NCBI GenBank assembly: GCA_032622095.1
Contig: CP136063.1
Location: forward strand, 118,504,723 to 118,568,722
DNA: 64,000 bases
Source of the DNA: Siphonodentalium dalli
Taxonomy: Eukaryota; Mollusca; Scaphopoda; Gadilida; Siphonodentaliidae
Direction of reading: 5' to 3'
Numbering within the stretch: the first letter of the stretch is position 1; each line of letters starts with the position of its first letter. Of the stretch, positions 34,230-44,805 are shown one piece after another. Made by a program: the position numbers and the translations under genes. Below the pieces are notes generated by a model. It worked only from the letters and a program-made list of their open reading frames with translations, was not told the origin of the DNA and ran no database searches.

Positions 34230-34975
34230 TTCTTAGAGTTGAAGATAGAGAAAATTAAAATGGCCGGGTCAACAATGGACGTGGTCCCAAGCAGAATATA
34301 CACACATTATCCAATAGCAAGAATCTTCAATAAATCTTTTGAGTATGGTGTCTTTCCTGATGCCTTGAAAATTGCCAAAGTGCTCCCGATATTTAAGGCT
34401 AAAACATTGTATAATTGTCGTCTGATATCCATTCTGCCTCGCCATCAGCCCTCGAAAATTCTTGAAAAACTTTTCAACAATCACCTTGTTGAGATAACAT
34501 GAGCATCTTGAAACAAATACTGTGCTGACTGAATCACAGTACGGTTTTAGAAAAAAGAAGTCAACATCACATGCACTAACTGATCTTATAAAAAAAATCA
34601 CAAATTGTTTGGATGAAAAACAATATTTTAGTTGGTTTCTTTATTAACCTCAAAAAAGCATTTCACACAATTGATCATGAAATTTCACTCAAAAAGGCAG
34701 AGCAATATGGTATAAATGGAACTGTTCTCGGTTGACTAAAAAGTTACTTATCAAATAGGACAGTTTGTCAAATTCAGAAAATCAATTTCTGACACATCAT
34801 ATATATCATGTGGTGTTCCTCAAGGCTATATTTTGGGGCACACTTTATCTATTTTATACATAAATGACTTGCCAAATGTAATACCAAACAATAAAGTGAA
34901 ATAATTTAACAGACATTGTCAAGAATTTGAATAGTGAGTTATGCAATCTCAACGAATGGTTCAACCTTAACTAGA
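34230..34975 (+). pseudogene. Degenerate LINE reverse-transcriptase fragment
   Basis: The frame from 34239 encodes FNKSFEYGVFPDALKIAKVL and PIFKAKTLYNCRLISILP, then SKILEKLFNNHLVEIT: the fingers region of a jockey/CR1-like reverse transcriptase. After the stop at 34500, other frames continue with TQYGFRKKKSTSHALTDLI and a recognisable VPQGYILG-type motif near 34816, then DLPN. The catalytic YADD/FADD box and the endonuclease are missing. There are several stops and frameshifts. It is a 5'-truncated, long-dead LINE copy. Confidence 0.85.
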
Positions 34976-35091
34976 GGTGTGACTGTTCCAATGGGACTAA
35001 GGATACCCCATGTTTTTAAAACATTAAGATGTTTCACATTTCAGTAAACATTTAGTTAAAATAATAAAATAGCACATTCCCATTGCAGGTG

Positions 35092-35355
35092 CACAACCCT
35101 AACCCTAATCCTAAACCTATTGATAAAAAAATGTAGGAATAAAAGCTTGGACAAAATTATGCATGTTGTGAAAATGTTCTAAGTCGAAAAAGGGGAATAA
35201 CTCCACAAAAAAAAGTCAGACAGATGTCATAATCGTGGTACTAAATATATGTGCAAAGTTTCAAAAACATTGACCTAAAAATGTAGGAATAAAAGCTCGG
35301 ACAAAATTATGCATGTTGCAAAACAATTTTTATTCGAAAAAGGGGGATAAATTAT
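35092..35355. repeat. Telomere-like tract and duplicated 75-bp segment
   Basis: AACCCTAACCCTAATCCTAA (about 35095-35115) is a short degenerate TTAGGG-type tract. It is followed by two diverged copies of ATAAAAGCTYGGACAAAATT...GCATGTTG...CGAAAAAGGGG at about 35140-35195 and 35285-35350. Confidence 0.6.
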
Positions 35356-37815
35356 CAAAAAACAACTGAGAAAAACTCCAGACAAATTTCTATCTATCAT
35401 TGGTTCGTCACACACACTATGTGCGCTCATTTCACATACCAACAGGCAATATGGTGTAATTTAGTGTAGCCCCCTGTCGGGGATTTTCTGGTGCCACCCC
35501 TGGTACTCGATTAACCAGTTCGTCACTTGGTTGCCAAGCACCTTTCTTTTTCAGTCCACAGTGGACGAAATATGCCAGTGCCTGTAGTGTTGTTGGGTCT
35601 GTGCTTGTTAATATTTTATTGAATAGCTTCTCGTTAGGGGTGGTTAGGAGATCAGGTGTTAGTTTCTCATGAAATATGGCGCGCTCGTCTGACAGTGAGG
35701 TACAATGAGGAAGTGCTCCTCATTATCAATTTGGTTGCATGTTTCACATATACGGTCCGCTTCATCGAAATCGAAATAGCGTCTGCGCTCAATGCCCAGT
35801 GTGTGACAGCTAATTCTGAATTTCGTGAGGGATTCTCGTTGTTTGGGGATGGAAATGATGTTAAGATATTGTTCCAAAGAAGTGATTGTTTTGAACGTTC
35901 TGTACGTTCTATTAAGCTTGTTCCGTGGGGATCACGTCTGTTGCTATTTCTGGGGAGTTTGCTGCGAGTATTATCGTTAAATAGTTGTGTCTTTTATAAT
36001 TAATTGAGTTATCAAAGAAGTCGTTGATGTTGTGATGTGGTGACAGAGATGTGATTAACTGTTGACATTGTGATAACGACCTATTCCATGATTCAAGATT
36101 AGCTTCGGATAGAATTTTGTCAGTCATAAAAGCTTCTTTTACAAGTCGCTCTGGGGGTAACTGTGATATGTACTGTTCATACTGACATAATCTAGATACT
36201 GCATGTTTTGTCAATGGGGCAATGCCCAGTTCAAGCCTGCACGCAATATTACTAGCTCTTTCCGGCATATTCAGGAGAAACTTACAAAATTTTGTCTGTG
36301 TTTTTTCATAGTCAATGTTGTCGATTACTGTCATAATATTGACGTCGAAGCCTCTAGCTTTAGCTCTGTCGAATGAATTGTATATTTTTATTAATAACAT
36401 CTGGGAACCATAGCTCACAGTTGTATGTTAAAATAGGGATGACAAGGCTTTGAAGCAATTTGATATTGATGTGCTGTGGCAATTGTTTTGTCGGTAGGGC
36501 TTTTGCTATGTGAAAAAATTACTTGAGGCTCTTCTTAATGAGGTCAGCGTGTGCAAGTTCAAAGGAACCCTTGTAGTTGATTCGTAGCCCCAGATATGTG
36601 TACGATGGGACTGACTCTAATACTTGGTTGTTGTAAGTTATGCTTGTGTGTATCGGCAGTCCCGCGGTAAATGTCATACATTTTGTTTTTTGGATATTGA
36701 GATATAGTTGCCATTTCATGTTGTAATCACGGAGGGTATCCATTTTTCGTTGGGAGCCCTTCTTGTGATGTTGATAGTAGTATTAGGTCATCAGCAAACA
36801 GTAAGCATTGTACTTCACTAGTTTGGAGTGTTGGTTGATCGCCATTTACTAGTAATTCTTGTGGTAGCTAGGTCATTGAGATAAATGTTAAACAGTGCAG
36901 GGCTAAGATTATCACCTTGTTAAACACCTTGCTTGATTTCGAAGTATTCGGTGGCCTTATCTCCAAATTTCAAACATGCACTTTGTTTGTCATACATTGA
37001 GGAAATATCCCTTACCGAACAGAATGGCTTATTAAGCCATCCCTAAGCCCTTGCTTAGCCATCAGAGACCAATGATGGCTTAGATAAACCATCACTATAG
37101 TTATATTAGCACTCATGAAGAATAAGAAGGGGTGTGATGGCTAAGGTAGCCATCCAATCAGGAAGAATTTCTGGTGATGGCTAAGGTGATGGTTAGTCGA
37201 TGGCTAACAACATGGAATTATATTCACTAGCCATCATTACTGGAGATTAAGAATTTATTCGATAACCTCAGACCGGAGAATTTTTAACATTCTAATGTTA
37301 TAGCCTTCACCAAAGTCATATTAATGGTTTGGAGACCTTCTCTCCTGAGACTGCCATAGACCTGACATATGGCTGCCATATGTTGGTCCAACCAGATAGA
37401 GGCTGCATAAATGCATCCTGGGATTATTGTACTCAACAACATTTGAATTGTAACTGCTAGTCTATATTCACTGCTCATTGAAGTTTGTTGTTCCAGTTTT
37501 TTTACACTTATGTTCTTAGCAGTCTTATAAACTTGTGATTTCTTTAGTTGAGATTCATTGGACTAGAACTGTAATGGCTTCAAGATAGCTGAGCCTGCTA
37601 ATTTTAAAAGTTGTGAAATAACTCTCAGAAATCCGCATGTTTATCAAACATTCTGCCTGAGATTCTGAGAAAATATCCTGCTGCCACTAAGATACATGTA
37701 TATACAAATTAATCTGGAAATTGGTAAGTACAATCCTCAGCACTATATTTTCTAATTTATTGGGCATGATATGACACATTAAACATCTTGAAAAAAAAAA
37801 CATATTCATATTTAA

Positions 37816-38001
37816 CCATTCCGATGGGAGCTTCTTGAAATTTTTTGAAAATCCTGTACCAATGCAATTCTAGCCAGTAAATTCTCTTATATATGCTAGG
37901 CTTGATCCCTATAGATGGGAAACTCGCATATATAAGAGAATTCAGCTGGAACCAGGTTCTTTAATGCTGCACCAGCATATATAGTTCTCATATTGGAAGG
38001 G
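37816..38001. mobile_element. TTAA element with TATATATGCTAG / CGCATATATAAG hairpin
   Basis: TTAA at 37812-37815 and 38002-38005. Ends CCATTCCGATGGGAGCTTCT / ...CTCATATTGGAAGGG. Internal AAATTCTCTTATATATGCTA and TCGCATATATAAGAGAATT arms match the family at 23400-23631 and 63486-63869. This is the third nesting level within the LINE. Confidence 0.8.
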
Positions 38002-38334
38002 TTAAAGATCTATCTTGACCAGACTATTTTCTTTTGAATTTTGACAAAAATCTGAAGAAATCTTTGGCTGGCCCAGCCTAATGTGAAGATGTTGCATGAT
38101 TCCAGATACCATGCAGTCCGTGTGTCCAGTGATACAATTGCAAATCGTTTCCACTTTATTTATGATGAAAACTTGGCAAAAGATAACAAAAATAATGGAC
38201 ATTGTTAAATATGTTGTTAAAAATTATTTTTATGATATAACATATTATTCATTCTCAAATAGATGATGCCAAAGAGTTATTCCTCCTGAAGCAAGTTATA
38301 TAACATATATAGCCATCACTAAATGTCCAGGGCT

Positions 38335-38470
38335 AACAATCCGATGGCTTACTGGCCATCGGCCTACTAGCCATCGGCCTACTAGCCATCGGCATACTAG
38401 CCATCGGCTTACAAGCCATCAGTAGTGTACTAGCCATCGGCCTACTAGCCATCGACCTACTAGCCATCCA
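38335..38470. repeat. AGCCATCGGCCTACT short tandem repeats
   Basis: About eight 15-bp units with small variation (CCTACT, CATACT, CTTACA). The motif core GCCATC also marks both subterminal regions of the enclosing element, so this may be an expanded transposase-binding motif. Confidence 0.9.
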
Positions 38471-39585
38471 TCCATCGAGGGCTAAGCGATGGCTTAGCTC
38501 ATTTAAATATTTCGGCCTATAGGAGGGCTAAGCGATGGCTAATAAGCCATCATCTAGCCATCACCTAGCCTCGATGGCTAAATTTTGCATTAGCCATCCA
38601 TATCCTCTGAAAACTGCTAGCCACCAGTAAGCCATCATTCCTTCTCTTCCGAGTGCTAAAGAATGGCTAACAGATGGCTAATGATTTCGGTAAGGGATAT
38701 TCTTGTACGTTTTCAATCCTATATCATGTTTTAGTAACCTGAATTTTATACCATCTCTCCAGACGGAGTCAAACACTTTTTTGTAATCAATAAAACACGC
38801 GTACAATGGCGCCAGGGTTCTACTGTTCTATTTGCGAATAAGCGTTTTCAATATGAACAGGCAATCTGATGTTCTATGACCTCGCATAAAGCCATGTTGG
38901 AATTGGTTTATTGGGTTTGTTGTTAGTTGTAATATCCGTTCATTAATGACACTGCTAAAAACTTTAGCTAGGCAACTTGTTATAGATATGCCTCTATAAT
39001 TTTCGGGTAAATGTCCGGGCCCGGATTTGTAGATTGTGGTTATATGCGCGTGATGTTCCATGTTTCTGGGTAGATTCCACTGTCTAGTATTGCATTGAAT
39101 AGTTTTGTTATTGATTTGGCAAGGAAGTCGCGGCCATGTTTCATTTGTTCATTTATTAGGCCATCGAGCCCACTGGATTTTCTGTTTTTTAATTTAGATA
39201 GTGCTTTTGATATTTCACTTATGGTAATAGATCGATCAGTTATTTAATTGGTGTCTGCTTCCGTTTCAAGTTTTAATAAATGTGGGTAATTGATATCCCA
39301 GCTTGGACCACTATATATAACTGCATTCAATTGGGTTTTGGAAATGTTTTATCCACTGCTCAACATTATGGGGGGTGTCAAGAGAATCGCGTGATTCTAG
39401 ACCATTTTGTTTAACTGTTCTCCAAAATTCTTTGGAGTCATTCGCATTAACATTGGATATTGTTTTTATAGTTTCGTGCCATTTTTTAGTTTTAGCTGCT
39501 TTAACAGCCCGGAAGTATTGTCTGTGCATTGCGTGGTACTGCTCGCGGATCCTCTGGTCGTGAGGGAATAAGGACATTTTTTTGC

Positions 39586-40767
39586 CTAGGGATTTAAAAA
39601 TTTTTGCTTGATTCTGCAGTGTACCAGTGTACCATATTTTTTTCTTCGTTTTTTACGTTGCGGCTGCCCCATAAGTGTTGCTGATCCATTCAGGTGGTGA
39701 ATCATTTCAGTAATATTTTTAGTGGTGTCATTTATTCCTGACTTGGTGGGCATGATAGTCGATTCCTCAAAATTAAGTATGGCTCCAGCCCCCTGTGGTG
39801 TAGAAATGTTACTTAACAGTAAGTTGTATGATTCGGGTGTCCATTTCTTTGACGGTGGTAATTGCTTAAGGGGGTACTTTGGTTGGACCGTAAATTGGCG
39901 TGAACACTTTAGTGAAACACCTATTTGGCAGTGATCTGATAAGTAGCACTTATAATGCGTTCTGAAATATGATACTTGTGATAGGAATGATTTGTTTGCG
40001 AGGGCCAGATCTACAGCACTGTTGCCGTTGTGGCCAAAGAAGGTATAGTTTCCCAGGATGTCACCCGTAAATCTTCCATTTAGAATACAAAGGCTGGCCG
40101 CGATACAAAGATCAATCAACTCGAGACCATGCTGGTTCGTTGCTGCATCTAAGTTATGCCTCATGGCATCGTCAATTACGTAACCTGTTGGTAGCGGCAT
40201 GTGTGCATCTGAGTCGTGTGCTATGAAGTCATTTAAGGTACCGGTGTACGGGGAAGATATCCTGGGGGGGAAATGACGTGTTACACCGGTTCTAGCATTG
40301 AAATCTCCAATTAAAATAGTGTTGCCTTTGATTGAAAATTGAGAGATATCTCTGGTTAATTTGTGGAAATCATTGTCAAAGTATGGTGAATCAATAGGTG
40401 GGATATACACGGCGCAAAGATAAATTTCTTTTTCAAGCTGAAAGAATTCCTTGTCCAGCTTACGCCAGATCGTGTTTTTGTTGTTACTTGGTGCTTTTAT
40501 TTGCGTTATTCCAGATAGAATATTCTGCTTTACTAGAATAGCAATTCCACCACTATGTCTTCTCGCCTTTTTCTTTATAGATCTGGTAGTTATGTTATTT
40601 GTGATGTTTCCTGGTAGGTGATATGTTTGTAACTCAGATGCCCACGTTTCGCACAATATGATTATATCATATGCATTAAGAGTTGCAATCATATCTTCAT
40701 TGTCTAATTTGTCTGAAATACCATGGATATTCCAAGATGTAATTTTTATGTTTGCAGTATGTTTCAT
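39586..40767 (-). CDS. LINE ORF2 N-terminus: APE-type endonuclease
   Basis: 393 codons, the longest open frame in the window. It has the endonuclease/exonuclease/phosphatase fold in order: SWNIHG (Asn13), ILCETWA (Glu40), AVYIPP (about 119-124), LIGDFNART (Asp155, Asn157), the NSAVDLALAN region (249-258) and the terminal LSDHCQIGV (Ser-Asp-His, 277-279). This enzyme nicks target DNA to prime reverse transcription. All catalytic residues visible to me are intact. After about residue 290 it continues into the linker toward RT and then meets a stop/frameshift at 39586; the next block (39577-39311) follows in another frame. It is a remnant within a dead element, not a host gene. Confidence 0.88.
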   Translation of the reverse strand: MKHTANIKITSWNIHGISDKLDNEDMIATLNAYDIIILCETWASELQTYHLPGNITNNITTRSIKKKARRHSGGIAILVKQNILSGITQIKAPSNNKNTIWRKLDKEFFQLEKEIYLCAVYIPPIDSPYFDNDFHKLTRDISQFSIKGNTILIGDFNARTGVTRHFPPRISSPYTGTLNDFIAHDSDAHMPLPTGYVIDDAMRHNLDAATNQHGLELIDLCIAASLCILNGRFTGDILGNYTFFGHNGNSAVDLALANKSFLSQVSYFRTHYKCYLSDHCQIGVSLKCSRQFTVQPKYPLKQLPPSKKWTPESYNLLLSNISTPQGAGAILNFEESTIMPTKSGINDTTKNITEMIHHLNGSATLMGQPQRKKRRKKYGTLVHCRIKQKFLNP

Positions 40768-41258
40768 TTAATTTTACTTATGAGGTTGAAAATGGATATA
40801 CCCGGATCCGAAAGTATAAATATATCAGAATATATAACATCTAAACGTAATTATAACATATTATATATATCGAGATGTACATGTACTAGTACATATGTTA
40901 GTATTCTTAGTGCAGGTAGTGGTTGTAATAAATTTTGTTAATGTGGGGGTACGTAGACACTCTAAGAACTTTTAAGTATAATCTTTAGCCACTCTCTCTA
41001 TATATATAATAATGTACATGCGTATATGCTAATATGCAATGATAATGCAATCGGAAAATCTTGGTGTTGCATGGATACAGATACCTCGTATAGAAATGGA
41101 GGTAAAATCCACCGAGAACATCGAAGTGATATCATAAACATCCGATTTAAGAGTTTAAGAGTTCGGCACATTACTATAGTAAGAGTTTTGATGCTGTCTA
41201 TTTCCCAAAAGCCGGTCGAGTTTCCGGTCTAGATTCTGTATATGTTTGTATAGTTCAC

Positions 41259-43122
41259 TTATCGGGTCATTGTTCCTGTGTTGAGAGTGTTGATTCGAAT
41301 TGTTTCGTTCGTGATCACTATTTCTGTACTGAATGTCTTGACGTTGAGTGTTATGTTGGGTGTTGTGTTCAGGCCAGTATCTCGTCTGTTATGGTGAATA
41401 TTGACCCTTCCAGCTCTGACGCCGAGGTGGTGCTGAGTTACCTGCTGACGTGGAGAGTGCGTATTTGTATGATTGCACAAGTTTGACAATCTTCCATTTC
41501 GTCACACGACAAGAATGGTGGTTGTATGTAGACCACAGCCTGCTCTCGACATAAGCTTTGTAGTTGACGGTTGTAATCCAGTCTAGAGCGTTCATAATGT
41601 CCATTTGGTCTTCCGGTTTGTTCACTAAATCGGGGCAATATCCCTGCGAAGATGATTTTTTCTGTATTTTTGATTTGTTTTGCTTCCGTTACTAGTTGCT
41701 TCATTTCCTTGATACATTCACTTGGGGTTTTACGTGTGAGATCATTAGATGCTATTTGTACTAGCAGCATTGTTGGTACAGTATTCATGTTTTTCACTGT
41801 ATCGATTGCTCCTTTTATTGTTTTATTATCCAAGGTGTGCACATCTATTGACTTTGCTCTATACATTTTGCGGGGTTCTATTGGGCGCACAATAGATGAT
41901 CCGATTATAAGAATATCCACGTGGCGTTTGTCCTCTGTCGGTTGATCAGTGATTTCTGGCGCAGCATGAAAAATGGCGTCATCGAACTCAGATATGTCTG
42001 TCGTTTGTTCACGAAGGTCTCCCTCAATGGGCAGCATAGTGTTCGGTTCGCTGTTTATTATATGTTGTGCCTACATTAATTCAGAGTTTTTTCTTTCCAG
42101 GGATGCTATGTGTCCTAAAAGCTCTTTGATAGTTAGTTTATTATCATTTTCCTGCATTTCTCGTTTCTGTTGTGACAGATTGTTCTCCAGCTCCTTCATC
42201 TTCGAGTTCAGTATTCCAATTGTTTCTTTCTCGAACTTGTCAAGTTTTGTTTTTAATCCATCCACCGCGTGTTTGAATTGTTTTATTGTGTTATCAAGTG
42301 AATCTAGTGTATTCCTGTTATTGTCAACCAAGTCCTGGACAGTGTTGTGAATTTCACAGAAACTTGACTCAAGTGTTTTCACCGCGTTCACCAGTGTGTC
42401 GTCTGAAATTTCAGATGAATTATTGATGGTTGTTCCAAATACCAACTCATGTGATAGTAGTTCGTCGTGTGTTTCGTTGAAACTACCTACTGCTTCTGGG
42501 GATAGAGGCTTTGTCATTTGTGGCAATTCCCGTAAGGGTAATGATGACAAGCTGTTGTTGAAGGAATCAAAAGATAATAGTTCAGTTTCTCCTGATAGCC
42601 CTTTTGATGGAGGGCGTCAAATTCACTTTTGATCCAGTCTGGTCAGTAGAATCCTTGCACTAGTATTTTGCTGGTTGTGTAATATAGTGTCAGTTTTATG
42701 TTTGATTCCGGCTTTGAAATTTGTACTCTTGTGTTATGTACATCTTTTGGTAGGGCAGCCATCAGGTCCTTGTCATTCTCGTCGTTAATCACTATCACAC
42801 TTCCTTGGATATCATGGTCTACCCATAGAACATCAAAGTCGGACGCCGCTCCCAGATGGGAATAATATCTTCCCAGGAGGATCTTCCTCCAGGCTGTTCT
42901 GGTAGAAGCTTTGATATTAAAGGTAATTTGTTTCCAATCCATCTTGTATTGGATATCGAATTTCCTGTCTGTTGTCTTACTCTTCTTTGTCCTTCCTGCT
43001 TGTTTCACATTTTCGCTGCATTTTGCTTCGGTTTTCTGCTGTTTTACTTCATCTTTGGCACTTTTGAACCAAAGTTCATATAAAAGACAATATGTAGCCC
43101 TCAATAAAATGGTTTCAGACAA
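41259..43122 (-). pseudogene. LINE ORF1: coiled coil plus SGNH-esterase domain (frameshifted)
   Basis: Three open blocks in successive frames. 43122-42643: 159 codons, N-terminal basic segment, with IQGSVIVINDENDKDLMAAL. 42550-42071: a long heptad-rich coiled coil (for example VDGLKTKLDKFEKE). 42037-41438: 199 codons with DILIIGSSIVRPI (block I, GSS nucleophile serine), QIASNDLTR (block III, Asn) and a late GHYERSRLDYN segment. A Gly-poor C-terminal remnant is at 41489-41259. An SGNH/esterase ORF1 is known for CR1-like LINEs, where it is thought to bind RNA or membranes. At least two frameshifts separate the blocks. Confidence 0.82.
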
Positions 43123-43205
43123 ATGGATGGATGGACGAACAACGAGTGTTCAATCCAGATATCGATACTATGTTTACCATACTATGGATTGGGTTCACAT
43201 CAAAA
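43110..43205 (-). repeat. Fragment of the GTATGGTAAACATA repeat at the LINE 5' boundary
   Basis: On the minus strand it reads CCATAGTATGGTAAACATAG, then GGATTGAACACTCGTTGTTC, as in 3915-3965 and 14100-14150. It marks the junction between LINE and older repeat. Confidence 0.75.
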
Positions 43206-44030
43206 CAATGCAAGAAATATTTGCTAGAAGATTAATGATAGTAAATGATTTATTTTTCCTTAATTTTATTTACAAAATATTAGGATGTTACTTTAATACT
43301 AGATATATCGCTGAATGGACGAGCCAAAGGGAATGGGTGTAAAATGAATAAATGGGATGGTGGGGCTATATAAATTGTGAAATAAATAATGTAACAGTAT
43401 TGTTATAATTATAATATATTTGTTCTGGGTTCAAATCATAATTAACTGTATCTCAGAATTTATTTTTATTTTCTTTCTTTCATAATTTCAAGTAAATCAT
43501 ATACCGATACTTTGATAGAAATTTATATTTAGAAACTTACTTTCAAACATATTAGATGGTAGATTTTGGAATGAATGGATTACTTTTACAATTTTTAATT
43601 GCCCCAGCTCAATGTTTTTGATATTTTATAATATTTATTTATATAAGTCGTTGAGAGATATTTCTCGAATATCTATTTGTACTTCGGTATCTCTTCAGCA
43701 CAACACCAGTGGATAAATTCAATGAAATCACATTTTAACTAATTTTATAAATCCTGAATATCATTGAACTACACAATTCAAAACTTAACAAAATTAGCTT
43801 GATATGTATTTTATATGTTGACTTTCTGACTGTATGTTTTTATTTATATGTGTTGAAAAAACTATTGAATCTGAATCAGGTCAGGACACTATTGTCTGGA
43901 ATACCATGATACCTCCCAAATATGGCCTGGGATCTTTGTTTATACTCTATAATCCAAAGCTTATATTGGTTGGCGATTCACAGATATTTTTGCCAGCAAT
44001 GATTGTAGCAGTTGGTTTGACAGGTTTAGG
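43206..44030. other. Gene-free interval
   Basis: A/T-rich. A 96-codon plus-strand ORF (43834-44124) runs into the inverted-repeat element at 44037 and has no recognisable domain or splice sites, so I do not call it. Confidence 0.4.
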
Positions 44031-44036
44031 GGTTTG

Positions 44037-44493
44037 TTACATGAGCCGATACAACTCGATCGGCTCGCTGGGACAACTCGGTTTGCCGGGTTCCTCGGTC
44101 CTCTATGCTTTCTCACTAAAATAATTGTGTGCTAACTGTTACATTGACAGAGCCAAACCGGTAATGCTGGATGACCCATCCCGCCTAACCGGGGCAACTC
44201 GGTTAGCCGGGACAACTCAGTTCATGTAACAGTGAGTCATCCCGGCTAGCCAGGAACATTACATGATTTGTAGTGACTTTCATGATGTCAGCCAATAGAA
44301 TTCTCACGTCATGTGAGTGACGTATAATGACCACCCACATTATGTGACACAGGGATTAACAGCTAGTTTTGTGCACATGCAATAAACCGAGTTGTCTCGG
44401 CTGACCGAGTTGTCTTGACTCATGTAACAGCGCGACCGAGTTGTCCCAGCAGACTGGGTTGTCCAGCTAGCCGAGTTGTCCCGGCTCATGTAA
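44037..44493. mobile_element. MITE with TTACATGAGCCG ends and CGAGTTGTCCCGGC repeats
   Basis: Inverted ends TTACATGAGCCG...ACAACTCG and CGAGTTGTCCCGGCTCATGT-AA. At least eight internal copies of the 14-bp motif CCGAGTTGTCCCGG or its complement (CCGGGACAACTCGG) lie in both arms. The element is 457 bp and non-coding. A target duplication is not obvious. Confidence 0.82.
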
Positions 44494-44736
44494 TATGCCA
44501 CTTAGATGGGATTTGTTAACCGCTTATCTGTGTGGATCGACTGGTGGCTATAAATCCTTGTGTGCAAATGGTTAACACATCAACTGTTACATTGTTGAAC
44601 AAATTTACGTTTTACCCATATTTTTGACTATATATCTTAATAGGCATATTTAAAAGTGGAAATTTTCATTTTTATAATTCTATAAATACGAATGTCTGTA
44701 TGCTAGAGAAAGTAACATACCTAGCTCTAGACTATC

Positions 44737-44805
44737 GGCCTCCTATACTCCCCACATCTGAACCATAGTCAGACTATGGTTCAGATGTGGGGAGTATAGG
44801 AGGCC
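44737..44805. repeat. Perfect 69-nt palindrome abutting the TTAAGCGCAA repeat
   Basis: Two 34-nt arms (GGCCTCCTATACTCCCCACA... and complement) separated by a single A at 44771. The right arm continues into the left end of repeat copy A (GGAGGCCAAATTC). The palindrome is therefore a head-to-head duplication of that repeat terminus. Confidence 0.92.

Larger units (their letters stand above)
37009..38696. mobile_element. Inverted-repeat DNA element inserted in the LINE RT domain
   Basis: Ends CCCTTACCGAA / TTCGGTAAGGG are perfectly inverted and flanked by ATAT at 37005-37008 and 38697-38700. Removing the element with one ATAT restores the LINE reading KTYKN-ISSMYDKQ, which proves the insertion. 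Because ATAT is itself palindromic, a TA or longer duplication cannot be told apart. Subterminal GGCTTAGCCATC-type repeats occur at both ends and culminate in a cluster of AGCCATCGGCCTACT units at about 38335-38470. No transposase frame exists in the 1688 bp. It contains a TTAA element at 37816-38001. Confidence 0.9.
35432..39577 (-). pseudogene. LINE ORF2 reverse transcriptase and C-terminus, frameshifted and interrupted
   Basis: Blocks in order: 39577-39311 linker (SKEFWRTVKQNGLESRDSLD). 39061-38828 RT palm start (IYKSGPGHLPENYRGISITS, then FQHGFMRGHRTSDCLF). A short DYKK-FDSVW-type segment follows, ending KTYKNI. The nested element (37009-38696) comes next. The frame then resumes SSMYDKQSACLKFGDKATEY, then QGDNLSPALFNIYLNDL, then LLFADDLILL (catalytic FADD, at about 36775-36800), then 36743-36519 (ESVPSYTYLGLRINYKGSFE), 36418-35912, and 35877-35659 with CETC...EEHFLIVPHC, a C-terminal zinc-knuckle-like motif. 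The ORF ends near 35432. Confidence 0.85.
35432..43115 (-). mobile_element. LINE retrotransposon with esterase-type ORF1, split by a nested element
   Basis: In transcription order (right to left): a broken ORF1 with a coiled coil and SGNH-hydrolase domain (43122-41438); an apurinic-type endonuclease frame (40767-39586); RT, linker and C-terminal zinc-knuckle-like segments (39577-35432). The order EN-RT with ORF1 upstream is that of APE-clade LINEs (CR1/L2/jockey/I groups). The RT domain is interrupted at 37009-38696 by a DNA transposon. The copy carries at least four frameshifts and is inactive, but its endonuclease block is still intact. Right of 43115 lies a fragment of the GTATGGTAAACATA repeat. 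A long 5' portion is kept, so this is close to a full-length insertion. Confidence 0.9.

Noticed and set aside
35095-35116. CCCTAA-type tract as a telomere or internal telomere relic
   Set aside because: Only three imperfect units; too short to infer a chromosome end or fusion.
35656-36003. 115-codon plus-strand ORF, and others at 41652-42350 and 42911-43342
   Set aside because: They are antisense shadows of LINE ORF1/ORF2 on the minus strand.
43834-44124. 96-codon plus-strand ORF with a hydrophobic stretch
   Set aside because: It runs into an inverted-repeat element, has no donor site, and no family is recognised.
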